Shown piece after piece: positions 9,831-23,331 of a stretch of 64,000 bases of DNA. Within the stretch, counting starts at the first letter, position 1; every line of letters begins with the position of its first letter. The DNA is taken from positions 5,414,001 to 5,478,000 of the forward strand of contig JAGUCH010000006.1 in assembly GCA_019096065.1 (NCBI GenBank). The letters are read 5' to 3'. The notes under the pieces are model-generated. The model was not told where the DNA came from. It searched no databases and saw only the letters and a list, made by a program, of their open reading frames with translations. The position numbers and the translations under genes are program-made. Source of the stretch: Paracyclopina nana (taxonomy: Eukaryota > Arthropoda > Copepoda > Cyclopoida > Cyclopettidae).

Positions 9831-12696
9831 ATACTTTTGGCGAACTGAGGTAGCCATTAGATGATATGTATTTTTTTTACTCGGTTGTGATTTCTTAAAA
9901 AGTGAAGCAAGAGAAAGCCATGCATGCTTTCTGAGAGGATTCAATGAAGCTTCTCCTCTCAAAGCAGCATATAATTCACAAAATCGATGCAATGACGTAA
10001 ATCAGTCGTAAATTCGCTGCTCAATTGCTCAAATAAGTAGACACACATTCAATCATCAAAACTACATATTTAAAAAGCAGTATATTGCTAAAAAGCAATA
10101 TACTTAAAGCTTTTTTTGGCTACAATTTCAAGCCCGCATTTTTAAAGCATGATGATAAAAAACCAGCATTATAGTATTTTGGCTGAATTTGGCCGAGTTG
10201 GGGAGGGTGAATTAATTTTACGACTACCTGATGCTACTGTAGCATTAATAAAAAAGCACCTGCTCGCACTATTTGTAAAGCTCTAATTTTTGTCATATCT
10301 GAGAAATAATGAAAATCCCTTAAGCATGGACTTAAAACAGCTCTCTAAAAGGGTACGCTCTGAAATGAAAAACTAAGTAGCTTTGAAAAGTTTTCCCTGA
10401 ATTGTGAAGTCATGCAAAGCCTTACAGCGCTATATGCAGTATATGTATTGCGCTACAGCTGTAATAAGTAAGTGACTTGTTGAAAATTTTTGTGAGAGTT
10501 CAAAGCGGAAGCGGTTTGCGTGTTCGCCAACAACCACCGTGTTTTCAAATTTCATGGAAAACAATCAAACTTTGAAGGCTTTCTAACTGCTGCTTCTATG
10601 ACTAGTAGAGAAAACTGCAGTAATATAACTACACTGCCAGCCAACCATGCATGACTTTTCTCATTATTCGACCTACTAAATGTGAAAGCAGTCGAAATTT
10701 CATTACAAAAGTCCCACGGGAGTGGATTGGGAATTTCATAGTTGTAATTCTAAAAAATGCACAAGTAGCGTTTATGAATAAATCACTAGAAAGAAAAAGC
10801 CTTTTTTGCTCGTAGTATTCTCAGGGTTCAAATAGAAATGAATTTGTTTGCATTAAGAAGTCCAGCACTGTATGTAGGGCCCCTAGAAAAAATTCCCCTT
10901 CTTGCTTGCTTGCGGTAAAACTGTATGAAGAACAATAACAACAAAACCAACTTTTGAAACGAGCTTTCTCCTTTGGCTAAGTAGTACACGGCAATTTTTT
11001 CCACTTTGACAAACAAAGCTCTTTGAAGTTTTATATTGGCTATTAACTTTACCCCTAGGTGAGCAGCAGCAAAAAAATGGTCCCCGCAACACATGTGCTT
11101 TTTACTTCGAAACATTCATCCAACTAAAAATATTGCCCACGTGGTGATTAACCTAAGAATTTCAGCAAGTTTGCGCGCGCGCGCAGGGCAGTATAATTGT
11201 ACTCCATATTTCATGGCTGTCTTTAACTATCTATCAAAAATAATTGATACACACACACACACAGCAAAGTTCGATTTATGAAAAATAACACAAAAACTGT
11301 TTGTTTGCTTTCAGCACGTTCATTGTTTGCCATAGGGACAGAACGTTATAGCCCTGCGAAAAGGCCCACCAAAATCTGCTCTCTACTTCATTTTTGGCTA
11401 GGAAAAAATATGTACACATACATCTTGGAATATGTGCTATCTCCTCAATTAAGTGAATTAACTGAGTTCTGGGTGTCACATTTGAGATTCATCAATATTC
11501 ATCGCAGCTGACTAGATTAGAAAAAGCAGCCAAAGTTAGTATATGAAAGACCATTAGTTTACGAAACTTGCATATGTTTGGTACACAAATGCAACGAATT
11601 TGTCACAATCATATGTGACTAACATTAATTTCACCCTTATAGCTCAGGATGGGGGAAGCCAATTAGCCAAAAAGGGAGCTGACAGCCACGACCTCTTGCG
11701 GCCATTTTTGGGCCTTCACAGCAAAAAACGAATTGAAAGAAAGTCAAGCTGCTTTGGTGACCGAGCAGGACTTTTGAGATGTTCTTGAGCCAATAAAAGT
11801 TTGAGAGCTGAAAAGGAGAGTAGAAAGGAAGAAGAAATTTCTTTTGCTAAAGCACTCTGAGGCCCACGATGCTTAAAAAGTCCCGCATTCAAATACAAAA
11901 CAGGAATTTGAAGCAATTTTCAAGCAAATGAAAAAAATAAAAAGATGGAGTCATTAGAACTATGACAATTGCCTGCTTTGAGCTGTAAATTGAGAAAATG
12001 AAAGGAACTCCCTGAAAAATTGCTATTTTTCCAGGGAAACTGTTTTTCACCACCACGAACACTGTGCCAAAGTTGGGGGCTTTCACTGAAGATGTCGACG
12101 AATCCAAAGTAGAGAAGCTTCAAGCAAGGGAAGAAGATTTTTTTGTCAATTTTCAACGAGACGTGGAAATATCGGATCTCGGGCTGGCTAGGGATGGCGC
12201 TTAAAAGCAGCACACTGAGGTAAATCGCCATAAAAAAGGGGACATTTCAAATCCCTCAGAAAAATTCATACTTTTTTCAAGAAGCAAAAAAGGGGCACGG
12301 ATTATAAAGTGTGGGCACTTTTGATTCCCATTGTGTGAACTTGCAGTGCAGAAAGCTGGATCGTCGGGTCCCTTTGCCAGATTTGCCCTTAGAATTGACT
12401 TTTCAGCAAAAAACCATTGTAGTGAAAAGTTCTGCTTTCTTCTTCCTCCAATTTCAGTTATACCATACCACTACCATTGCTAGCAGTCTGACTTTGGCTT
12501 TGTTGATAAGGAGCTCTGAATCATAATAGCCACTGGCATTGTTCTCATTGCTGATGACGTTCGCGCGTTCATTTTGGTGCTGCTGATTGGAAATGAGTGC
12601 TCCACTCATATCATATTTAGCCATATGTTAATTTTGGTGGAAAGGAAGCGGCTAGCTTTCATTTCCGAGCAACAACAACGCCTATAAGAACAAACT
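9831..12696. other. Intergenic, no gene seen
   Basis: AT-rich sequence with no supported reading frame. It includes a CG-alternating tract at about 11173-11184 and a short CA microsatellite near 11251-11262. Confidence 0.5.
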
Positions 12697-12912
12697 GCTC
12701 CATACCTCACTTGGTAGAGCCCAATTTGCATCCTTCTCTTTTGGATAACGCTTAAGGAAAAGCAGAGCTACCAGACTTGATCATTTTTGCACAAATATAG
12801 CATCATCTTGTAGAAAGGTGCTCCTTATCTCAGTTGGTAGAGCGCAATTTGCATCATTCTCTTTTGGATAATGCTTAAGGAAAAGCAGAGTTGCCAGACC
12901 AGGTCATTTTTT
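12697..12912 (+). repeat. Two tandem copies of a tRNA-head-like repeat, 123-bp offset
   Basis: Copy 1 starts at 12697 and copy 2 at 12820; they stay similar for about 90 bp. Each opens with a stretch resembling a tRNA 5' half, including the A-box-like (T/C)CTCA(G/C)TTGGTAGAGC. No B box (GGTTCGANNCC) or acceptor-stem partner is visible. This fits a degenerate tRNA-derived SINE head or tRNA relic better than a working tRNA. Confidence 0.45.
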
Positions 12913-15512
12913 TCTAGATTAATTGAGAATTATATAGCGGTGGCAAAAAATGAAGATCTATAGAAGCTTTGAGAGGACAGTGTGGAGGCTGGTTGTTGCA
13001 TTTCTTGTAAAAGTTGCATGTGGCTGTTAAATGACAGCAGGAAATCTTGATGCATTCATCAGATTGCATATATACTACACTACTATATTGGGCAGCAATG
13101 TTTTGTTCTCAACATCACGCAAACTCAGCACACTGGGGGATTAAACATCCCCCTCTCCCATCTAAAAAGTGTCCTAACAAACTGGCTTTTACTATGAGCA
13201 CACAATGCAATTAATAATGGTAGATACTGGCAAAATTGGAGATTTTTCCACTGCTACTTCTGTAGTCTGTGCAGCATTTCCTCCTCGCCGAAATAGAGAC
13301 AAAAATACTACTATGATGAAGAAGCGAAATACTTGCGCTATTCCAGCAAGGTGAAAGTCGAAGAAGAAGAAGAAGAAGATAAACAAAGACTTTCATGATG
13401 ATGAAAGCTTGTATTCACAATTGTATTTCTACAAGAGGAGAAGAAATTGGTGCTGTTCAAAAAGAAGAAATCTTGATATGTTTATGTAGGATACAGCAGC
13501 CAGGAAACAAAAGAAATCATCATAGTGCAAAACAGGATCTGGAGCAGCACTACAAACGAAAAATAAAACATCTTGCATGAACGTGATCTAGTGGGCAACA
13601 TTTGATCAGCAAAGTTGGTACTCCAAGAAAATGCCAACAGAGAGAAGAAAATATTACGCAAAGCCACATTTCACAGAAGTACGTTCTTTTTTAATTCTGA
13701 ATGTGTCAAAGCCAAATGAGACCAATTTGTGAAAGCCTGAGAAAATATCTGATGAATAAAAAGAGAAATGAAGGACGTCAGGGGAAAAGGGAAGCAAAAA
13801 GGGAAACTGGCATATGGTCAAAATCCCAGAATGGATCCCCCAAAAGTCAAAGAAGAGCCAAAAATAAATTGGCGTTTTTGACAAACGACTTTTTGAGCTC
13901 ACTTTCTTTTGCCTGTAGTACACCCACACATAAAAAAGCTTATTATTGCAGATGGACCACTCTAAAATGTGGTATGAACTAAAAAGTAATTATTTTTTGG
14001 TGGGGGAACACTCTGACCCCCCACCAACCAAAAAGTGATCTTTGATCTTTGGTCACTTCTTTGATGTCCAAAGGAAATTCATGAGACAATCTAATTGATC
14101 TGTGAGCATTCGTCTCTCTTTTTTCTTGTAATTTAGGTCAACCAAAGTGACCTGATTTATGCAAAAATACTTGGCAGAACAAATTGCCAGGAGCAATTAC
14201 TCTTCCATGCAACTTTGACTAACAGGAAGCAATAACTAAACAGAAAGCTGCAAATGCAAACAAAAGCAAACGCTATTCCGTGATTATCTATTTTTATGAT
14301 TGTAGTTATATACCTAGCAGCCAAGTTTTCATTTCTTGCCAAAAAAAACCTAGTTTTTCCTTAGATGCAACCCGAAAAATCTGGTATCAAGATTACCACA
14401 AGTAATCCCATGACGATGTTGGTCATCTTCATTTAACAATTATTCATCCTGGTATATACGTCAGAAGTCGTATTTCATAATGTTCCCTTAATGATCAGTT
14501 ATAAAAAAAATTCGAAAAAAACAGTATAGCATGAAATATCTAGAAAGAAACCAGCCATGACAAAAATATGAATTGGATTTAACCAGCTTAAAGGAAAGCA
14601 TAAATCTCCATTTCATGCAAAATGCTCGAATTTGAACTAATCCCATTATTCGTGATTTTGAGCTTTTTTTACTCGGTCAAATCTGTCTGAAAAAAGAAAG
14701 CTCTGGTTGACAAAAGATGCGAGAGGCGAAAATGTGACATATGAATGAAAGGCATTAGTAAGCATATACTACTAGGGTCAGTTGAGCCAAAATAGAATGA
14801 GATGAGGCTACTAAGTCTAAATTGTGCCAGGTCATCACAAAAGTGAAAGCATGAACACCCAAAATGCAAAGTTGGGGCTTTTTTCCATGTCATCATCATC
14901 ATTACGATCATCCCAGCTCATTGTGGCCAATTTCCAAGCTTTGTCATCACTTTCTCCCTGCTTTCAAATTCAGTCAACAAAAATGCTTCCGATTTTGCCC
15001 CACAGTGAAATATTATGCTATGGGAGTGAGTCTTGGGATAATCCACAAACTGTTCGAATGCTGTGTAGCAGCTTTCATGTCATATTAGTATTTGTTGCGG
15101 CCCCTCATCTTACTAGATTAAATCTACATATACGAGTAATGCTACAAGAGTGAAAGCAGAGCATTAATATTGCCAAGGCTTTGTTCTAAGGAGAGGGAAC
15201 AAACTTGTCAAAGCAATTGTTGTCACAAATCCAGAAAATGTTCACTGCTGCTGCGAAGGTCCCAAGGGAAACGCACTTGCATTTTTAAGGCTTTTAACTG
15301 GAGCTAATCAAAAAAATCTATTATGGCAAATTAGGGCACTTTCTCAATTATTGAAATAATGCAGCAGATTAACACAATCATAATTTATTTTTATCATACA
15401 TATCATGAATGCAATACACATTTTCCTGTTTTTCGAAAGCCCAATAATTATGCGTAGCAGTTGTAGCAGTTTTCCTTCAAAGCCTCAAATGTCTTAAATC
15501 ATGAATCACCCT
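12913..15512. other. Intergenic, no gene seen; small GC stem-loop
   Basis: No supported gene. A GAA microsatellite lies near 13361-13379. A perfect 10-bp stem (TTGGTGGGGG at 13997-14006, CCCCCACCAA at 14018-14027, 11-nt loop) stands out in AT-rich sequence. Confidence 0.5.
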
Positions 15513-16115
15513 CACATCAACCTGAGGGCTATTGTAACCCAGAAAAAATTGCCCACCTAAAATATATACATATTCTGAAAGCTTATAGTCTGGGGATTCA
15601 TTTGGTAGTAATTTTAAAATCCTGGCCTAGCGCTTCCCATAACATAAAATTTTAAAAAACTTCTAGCGTCAAAAATATTGACTTGGTCGTATTTTGCCTG
15701 TTAATATACCCCCAATAAAATTGCAAGATCTATATTTCTTTATTTCATAAGAAAATTGCTAGGATGCCCTGGAATCGAGATACAGTGGTGGTAGGTTTCT
15801 TCTTTGTCAAATGGCATGAGTTTATCATTGGATGATCAGACCACAATATCTCGATTCCTGGGCATCCTAGCAATTTTTGTATGAAGTAAAGAAATATAGA
15901 TCTCGCAATTCTAGGGGGGTATATTAGCATACAAAATCCGATCAAGTCAATGCTTTCAGGGCTAGAAGTTTTTTTTAATTTTATGCTATGGGAAGCGCTA
16001 GGCCAGGATTTTAAAATTACTACCAAATGAATCCCCAGACCATAAGCTTTCAGAATATGTATATATTTTGGGTGGGCAATTTTTTCTGGGTTGCAATAGC
16101 CCTCAGGTTGATGTG
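15513..16115. mobile_element. Long inverted-repeat (foldback) element, arms about 277 bp
   Basis: The left arm (15513-15789) and right arm (15840-16115) are near-complete reverse complements around a loop of about 50 bp. The outer ends are CACATCAACCTGAGG and its complement. CCCT occurs directly outside both ends (15509-15512 and 16116-16119), which would be a 4-bp target-site duplication, although four bases can match by chance. No transposase is encoded. A reading frame across the right arm is an accident of the repeat. Superfamily not assigned. Confidence 0.7.
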
Positions 16116-19100
16116 CCCTGTGTACACAAAGAATTGAGTGGTGTGTAGTGAGAAGCAAAGTAATGCAATGACCTTGGTTTGTATTACAACCAGTCAAGTA
16201 ATTGGTGCTTTTATTTCTTCAGTCCCTTTTGCGTCGTTAGAAAATCATATCTGAACCGAAGCTTCATCAATCAACAGTAGAAGCGCGCGCGCGCTCGCGC
16301 GGGCGCTCGCTCGCGTGAGTACACAACTTTGTTTTCTTCTTTGGTCCTTTTTAAATGAACTGCCTTTCATTTGACTGAAGAGTGATTGGGGTCCAATTAG
16401 ACCCTGGCTAGTAGCTCATGATTAAGCTAATTACGGATTTGAAAATGACTGGCTTATATACTAAATAAGCTGACCCTCTTTTGTTTTTCCGTCAAACGAG
16501 GGCAGTGCAAAACTAATCATCCAAAGCTCTCTGATGACCCCTTTTTAGCAGGTGTAGCAGCAGCAAATACCTGGTGGTTCATAATGAGGGGGAAATTATG
16601 ACTCCAACTGTATTTTGACGCTTTCAACTTGTGTAATCAAACTAGGCTAAAGAGGAATTGCAGCAGAGCTACAGCCATAGCTGTCTATTATTCGAATTAA
16701 AAATGGCTACCGCGGAAGCAGATTTATCGAGTGGAGCCTAAAGGCTTGAGAGTGAGCAAATTGGCCTTTAAATTCGAGAGCCTTCCACCATTTCCATATT
16801 GGGTGATTACATCAATTTTGTCGAACCAATTTGGATTTGCAGTCTAGAAATAAAATCCTAATCCCTAATGCCTACTTTGCTCCTCAAGTCCCTTTCTCCT
16901 GGGACTAAATAGAATTGTAATTGAATAAAAAATACATAAGCCCACTTAACAGTAATATGCATGCTACATATTCCAAAGCAGTACACACTGGTTCAGAATG
17001 ATACTTTTGGCATCAGTTTTTTTCCGAAATTAATTACTGTAATGAAATGTGAATATTTCATGAGTTGGGAAAATTCGAATTGCCAATGGGCTTTGATGGC
17101 TTCCAAATTAGGCTGATCAATAAATATTTGCTAAATTAGTTGCTCCCTAAAAAAACCCGCTAAAAGCTCGTCGTGGCGTAATAAAAATAGAACTGCTCAC
17201 TAATTACAAAAATGGCAATAAAATTGAAATTGCCATGAGTAGTGTAAATGGGTGCAAGTAGCTAGAAAAAAGCCCTTTTAGCATGATAAGTGAGTACTGC
17301 AACGTAATATTCAGTATTCCAAATTAATGAAGCCATCTGTTGGAGGCAAAAATGAAACATGATGCTTGGCTTGATGATGGTATAGTTCAGCTCAGTACAC
17401 TTACGTGGGTACACCCAGAAAATCTATATCCAAAATGTAAGTGAAAGACCCTGTTTGTTCAACATCAAGATCGTATTTTTCGATAGAAAGTTGCTAATAA
17501 TAATGTGTCCCTCTTTGCTTACTTAGTGAAGGGATGAACAAGACTTGTCCATCTACAAATTATCATATACCTCATCATCAGACTTTCTTCTATTACTCAG
17601 CTGGTTAATCATCTAAGCAAACAGACTCTTTCTCCTCCGCAAAATTATTAGGAAAAGGTAGACATGAAAAAATGCATGACATTCAATGCAATGAATAAGA
17701 GGAAATCATATCTATTTGTATATGGTGCTGGTACTTAAAACGGATTTGCTAAACAACTGAGAGAGAGAGAGGTTTTTATCATGCAAATAACTTAGTGAAG
17801 CTTTATTAACCCGAGCCCGCGAGGTCCGCAGTTTTACGGTGTTAATAAGCAAGTAGAATTAGAGAGCCAGAAGCTGAATATTGAGAAAGCCATCATCAAC
17901 TTAAGAATGGAAGTTAGCTCATAGGCTGGTGGCCAGCTAAAGCAAATAAGGTGGAATTGATGAGCTGTCATATTTGGAGCAGAAGAGCTGCATCTGACAC
18001 CGTTTATTTTAAAAATATCTCCCAAAAAAAAGGATTTGAAAGAAAGCTGAATGAAGAGGCTAACCTCTGGTTTGCTCTGGATTTTTTTTTCAAGTTGAAA
18101 AGATGATGCAAACGTGAGCTTAAATGGCATTCATTTTGGCATCAAAAGTCTCCTCCCCTCTCTGAACGAGAGTTGAACTTCTCCCTCCTCCTCTGATTTG
18201 AAATTCTTTGAAATTCAGCGCGCAGCTGCTTTCTCCTTACAAGCCAAACTGATGGCACCTCCTTCTCCAATATCCAATAGTTCACTTGAAAAACGCAATA
18301 TATAATGAAAAACTCGATTTTTCTCAAATATCTAATTTCCTTTCAATTTTTTAGCTCCTCTGATTCGCCCATAATTCGCTATGAAAAAATTTAAATTCAA
18401 TTTCACCCCACCTTACACTCATTGATATATGTAAAGTTTGTGAATTTCAGAGGCTTTTGATTGGATAAATGGGGAGTTGACATGGGTCGATGTTTTCGGC
18501 TCTCCCATGTAAAAAAGCATCAAAAGAGAAAGCTTCTCCTGCTTCTACGGCTGCTGGAGCCGCTGCATGGCTGCTGCAGCTTCTATACTGAGTTTCTGCT
18601 GCTGCTGCTTTCAGAGATGAGAAAGTTCAAACTTTTTTCAAGCTCGGAGTTGGCGATGACGTCGTTTCACACGGACCATTGGAAAGCTAGAAATTCGATC
18701 AATGCCAGATCGCACAAAAAGGAAATAAAAGCAGCTGAATTTTCCATTTCTGAATCTAGAATGCGCGAGCCTCGGAGCTCACAGTGGGGTAAACTGGCTG
18801 AAAAAAGGCAAAAAATGGCACTAATTGAACGAGCCTCACTTCTAGGGATTTTCTGAGCTATGAATTATTGCGGGTGATTCTACGAAAAAAATTAAGTTAG
18901 TTTTAGCGGGGGGTTGAGGGTCAAAGTCCCCGCTGTGGCCTACAACAAATGACAATAGGTACATTTGCATATGTGATTTTTTCATGCGCTATTGATTTCT
19001 CCCCCGATTTCTGAGTTGTTATCATGCCCAAGTTTTCTTCCCATTTTTTCCGTTGCCGGGCTCGGATTATGGAGCTCAGCAATTTCAGAGTCCAGTTTTA

Positions 19101-22100
19101 GCTGCATAAAAAAGGCCCGGTTCACCTGCCCGAAAAATATTATAGCAATAAATTGAGAAATGTTAGTTTGTGCGGTCAATGCCGAGTTCGGCTCCTAATT
19201 ATTACAAATGACAGCATGAAAGGCCAGTAAAACGAGGAATTCATTAATTTGTGTAATTAATTATCATTTCGGTGTAGTATCTGCGGAAAGAATACTGGAA
19301 TAAAAACACACACAGCACAGCAAAGTTAATTAATGGATTCAAGCGCGGGCAAAAACTTGATTGCCTATTTCCACGTAGTCACATAAATTGAATCCACATC
19401 TCAATTAATGCGCGATTAATTATGCTCTTTTTAGGCTTGAAAACACGTCAGCACTTTATTGTTATGATATTATAATGCTGATGAACTAGGCCTCAAACGC
19501 GCGCGCGCGCGCCCTTCGCTGCTTTCTATTTTAATATCCGGCAAAAATCCCATTTCACCCGAGAGAAAAAAAAGACTACAATTCCTCACGTCTCTCAGCA
19601 TTTCATGCATGTGTGCTTCTACGTTTTTCAAATACAAGAGCCTGTATTCCTGCAGTAATACAGGAGGCAATAAAGCCATTTAAGTATTTTATTGGTAATT
19701 TTTTATCATCATCATTTAGCGCCATGATGCATGAAATAGAGATTGAGAGGTTGTAAACTGAGCAAGTGACGCAAAGCCTTTTTTATCAGCAAACAGACAA
19801 ATAGAGCTTTCACTTTTTTTCACTAGAAATGCTTAAAGTTCCGATTTACGGCTGTATTCTCATTACATTAAGTGGCCTGGTTTAAAATTAGCTTTTTTCA
19901 GCTACTAGCTCATTACAGCCAGTAAGAAAACCTTTTAATGATTAGAAAGCATGAGCAATGTTCAGGCAAAAAGCCAAAAAAAAAAGTTTTCACGTTCGTC
20001 ATGCTACCCATTCAAATTCACTACAGTACATATCAAGCACACTGGGCCGAAATTGCTCAAGCATAAACACTACTTTAAAAAAGCACGTGTTCAAAGATAC
20101 AAAAATCAGTACGGGTATTGAAAAGGGGTACATTTTAAATTGGGCTCTCCCCCAGTGTGAGCCGAGGAAAAATTTCCCAATTTACAAAATTTCTATCCCC
20201 TCATTGTGCGCTCAAGGGACCCATAGGGCAAAAACGGAAACTGGCCAGAACTGGGGGTTGATTTATGGTCCAAACTCGAAAAAGTTGTGAAAGGGAAGGA
20301 ACCTGCTACAGCTACAAAGCTGAACTTCATTTAAGCTAATTTCTCTGAGCCACCCTGTATGTATTTTGGCGTGTGTGTGTTAAATTGCAGACAGCTTCCC
20401 CTGTGGATCAGTATGTAGCACTTTAATTTTTTTTCACCAAAAAATCCCCTCCTCCTACGGGGGGAATTACTGCAGGAGCGGCACAGGGGTGAAAAATAGT
20501 AAAATGCTGCTTTATCGAGCGCACAAGCTGCACTGCTACAGCACGCTCATAAAAAGATATAATGAGTGAACATTTTCGATTGCCATCTGTGAAGCAACCC
20601 TTTTTTTGTCAAAAAAATACCCCTTACTTTTTTGTAAAAACAAGTTTGTTTATCTTGGCAGAGGCGCACGGGTCAGCCTGACGCTGACCCGTACGCCCAA
20701 AAAGTTCGTTGACTTTGCTTTTCACCCTTTTTGTCAGCTTTTCCGGAAAAGTTGGCAATGTGACTGTGTGTGTGCCCGTGAATCATTCTGTTTACTTTGG
20801 AAAGCAGGCTCTAAAGCGATCAAAAGATCACAGACTCATTTTTCACCGAGGGTCCTTATCATGAGGCAGAGAGCATAAAATTTCCATCTTTTTCCACCCA
20901 AAAAAGTAAAAATAAAATACGGTCCCGAAAATTACTACACAAGCAAAATTTCAAAATTATTTTTTCACACTTTTGTGGACACAATTGAGCCGAAATGAAA
21001 ATATGTATACAAAATAAAAAAAAAAGCTCGGGATCATGGGCATTTAGCAGTCAAAAGTTGCAAACTCACCAAAGTGCAAAGTGTGTCAATAAATGAGCTC
21101 CAAAATGGCAGGTGTTGAAGCCCTGGCTGCCATTTGTGCCAACCTGGCTTTAGTTGAGTCAGCACAAAGTGGAAGAAGTGAGCAAAATAGCACACACATC
21201 TGCTGAATCGAGGCTCTCGGGGGTTTTATCGCGCCAATTACCCCGCTGTGGTTGTCCATTGAAAACCGCAACCAGCAAACAAGCCCTGATTGTGTCCAAT
21301 GACTTTCATTGAGGCGTTAATAAAATATGGCAATTTTAGCCAAGGAAAAAAGCAAACTTTTCGAGAGCCCACCGTGTAAATTGTGTACGTGCTGTAATTT
21401 GCTTTCGGTGAATAATGAAAGCCACTATTTTATGGCTGTATCAAATGTCTTCTTTGCTGTTATTAGACTTGACATTCAATTGCTATTAGCCGAAAAATAA
21501 TGGCTTTAATAAATCGGAGTTGAAGTGGGGCTAGCACTCAGGGGGAAAGTGCTATATTTAAAACGGTAAAAATTAAGGCTTTCCGGTGATAAGCCTCCAC
21601 AGTGGACGATAGGGCCAATTTTGTTTGATGTATCACAATACGCAGCAGTATTTATTGTAATGGATGAGCGGTACAGGCTTTTTCACTCGATTTATTATTT
21701 AGCTGATAGCCATTACACACATCACGTGTAATTATAACAAACAACATTTAAAGATACTGTAATTAGAAAGATCTGCCCAGAATTGAGCATGAATACAGCT
21801 TTACTGTAGTGAAATACAATCTTACAGCCATAATTTGGTAGGATTGAGTTGCCAGAAATTCAGGATGAAAAATTAGCTAAAAAGCCATGCTGGCATGCAA
21901 AGCAATTAACACACATGTGATGTATTATAGGCAGAAAAATATGGAAATGTTGAGAGAAAGGCAATTTTATGGGACGTTGTGTACACAAAAGTGTGTCAAC
22001 CTGCCGATTAGAAAGTGAAGCTTGTTTATCCATGACTTTCACAACAGATTGGCTGCTTATCAGGTGAGTACATGCAGCAAACACAGCTAAGTGGCAATTC

Positions 22101-23330
22101 TTAATTGTTCTTCAATCAAAATGGCGGCCATTTTGAAAAATGACAATTTTAATGAATCTCTGAGGCTCCAATTGATTAGCTCCATGGCTAACTAGTTTGA
22201 ACAAGCTTAGCATGAAATGGAAAGCTTCAATTACCTTAAGGGTACAACAGTTTGTATTTGGGCAGCTTTCTAAGCTAAGGTGACACAAAAATGGCTCTTG
22301 TTTGCCTATATGGGCGTGGCATCAAACACTCCTTCGTTTTGGCTAATCTAAGAGCATAGATTTTCCTGTAGAAATCTCTTAGAATATTTTTATAGTGTAT
22401 TATGGATAAAAAGCCTGAGATGTAATTTTTCCTGTAAATATTGGCTTTTCCTTCATCAAGTAAACGATGCTAGCTATACTATAGTATAATGCCTTTCTTC
22501 ATTAAAGTTGTAATTGGTATTAATGTAAATTCTTGAATGTCAACAGGAATGTATTGAATGCAATACCATTCAGATTTTTGGCATATCGGAGAAAATATTG
22601 ATAATTCAGGGAAATGAATACGCACAAGAATATACATACAATGTGCATTTGCTCGTATCAATTATGCAACTTTGGCTGAATATTCTTCAGGCAGATGAGA
22701 CCACAGAGTTTTCTAGTATAAAATATTCCAATTGAAGAATCAGTCCACTACCAACGTTCATTCATGCAAATTCGTTACGAAATTGGATCTAGATTGATCA
22801 GTATCGGCTCTCTGCTTCTCTTTTTTTTAGTCCCTAAAAGTTCCAAAAATGTGGAAAACAACGACGCAAAAAAGCACACTGGGGCCAACAGCTTTTTAAA
22901 ATTGCTCAATTTAAATTAAGCTCAGCCCAGAAATTGATTAAGGCCTTGCCACATTTAAAGCTTGGGGGTTTCAGCAGTTCTGATTCCCATAGTGATAACG
23001 CGTCGTTTTTCCCCAAAATTGTCCCTGTTTTGCATAATTCCATTCCGTTGAGCTTTCAATATCGCGCGTCGTCTGTTGAAAATCGCAGCAGCAGCAAAAC
23101 CAGCCATTTTGAAGGGGAAAAGCGAACCGACGAATCAAATTTTCTGTCTACAAAATCCAGCATACCCATATTTGCATATGCTGGAAACAAGAACGAAAAT
23201 CATGTCCACAGATGTGCAGGAATGGGAGCAAACACAGGATTTGGATAAAACCTTGATTTCTATGCAAACAATAAGCAAAAAGCTAGGGAGAAATTTGACA
23301 TGATTCGCGGAAAAGCAGCTTTTTCATTCG
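16116..23330. other. Intergenic, no gene seen
   Basis: AT-rich, with only short frames lacking domains. It holds CG-alternating tracts at about 16283-16316 and 19499-19512, several CACACTGG/CACAGTGG boxes, and a perfect 10-bp hairpin (ACGGGTCAGC at 20668-20677 with its complement at 20683-20692, 5-nt loop). Confidence 0.5.
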
Positions 23331-23331
23331 A

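Noticed and set aside
13997-14027. Bacterial-type terminator hairpin
   Set aside because: The window is eukaryotic and no gene ends nearby; kept only as a stem-loop note.
15745-16197. 150-codon minus-strand frame
   Set aside because: Runs through the arm of the inverted repeat; no transposase or other motif.
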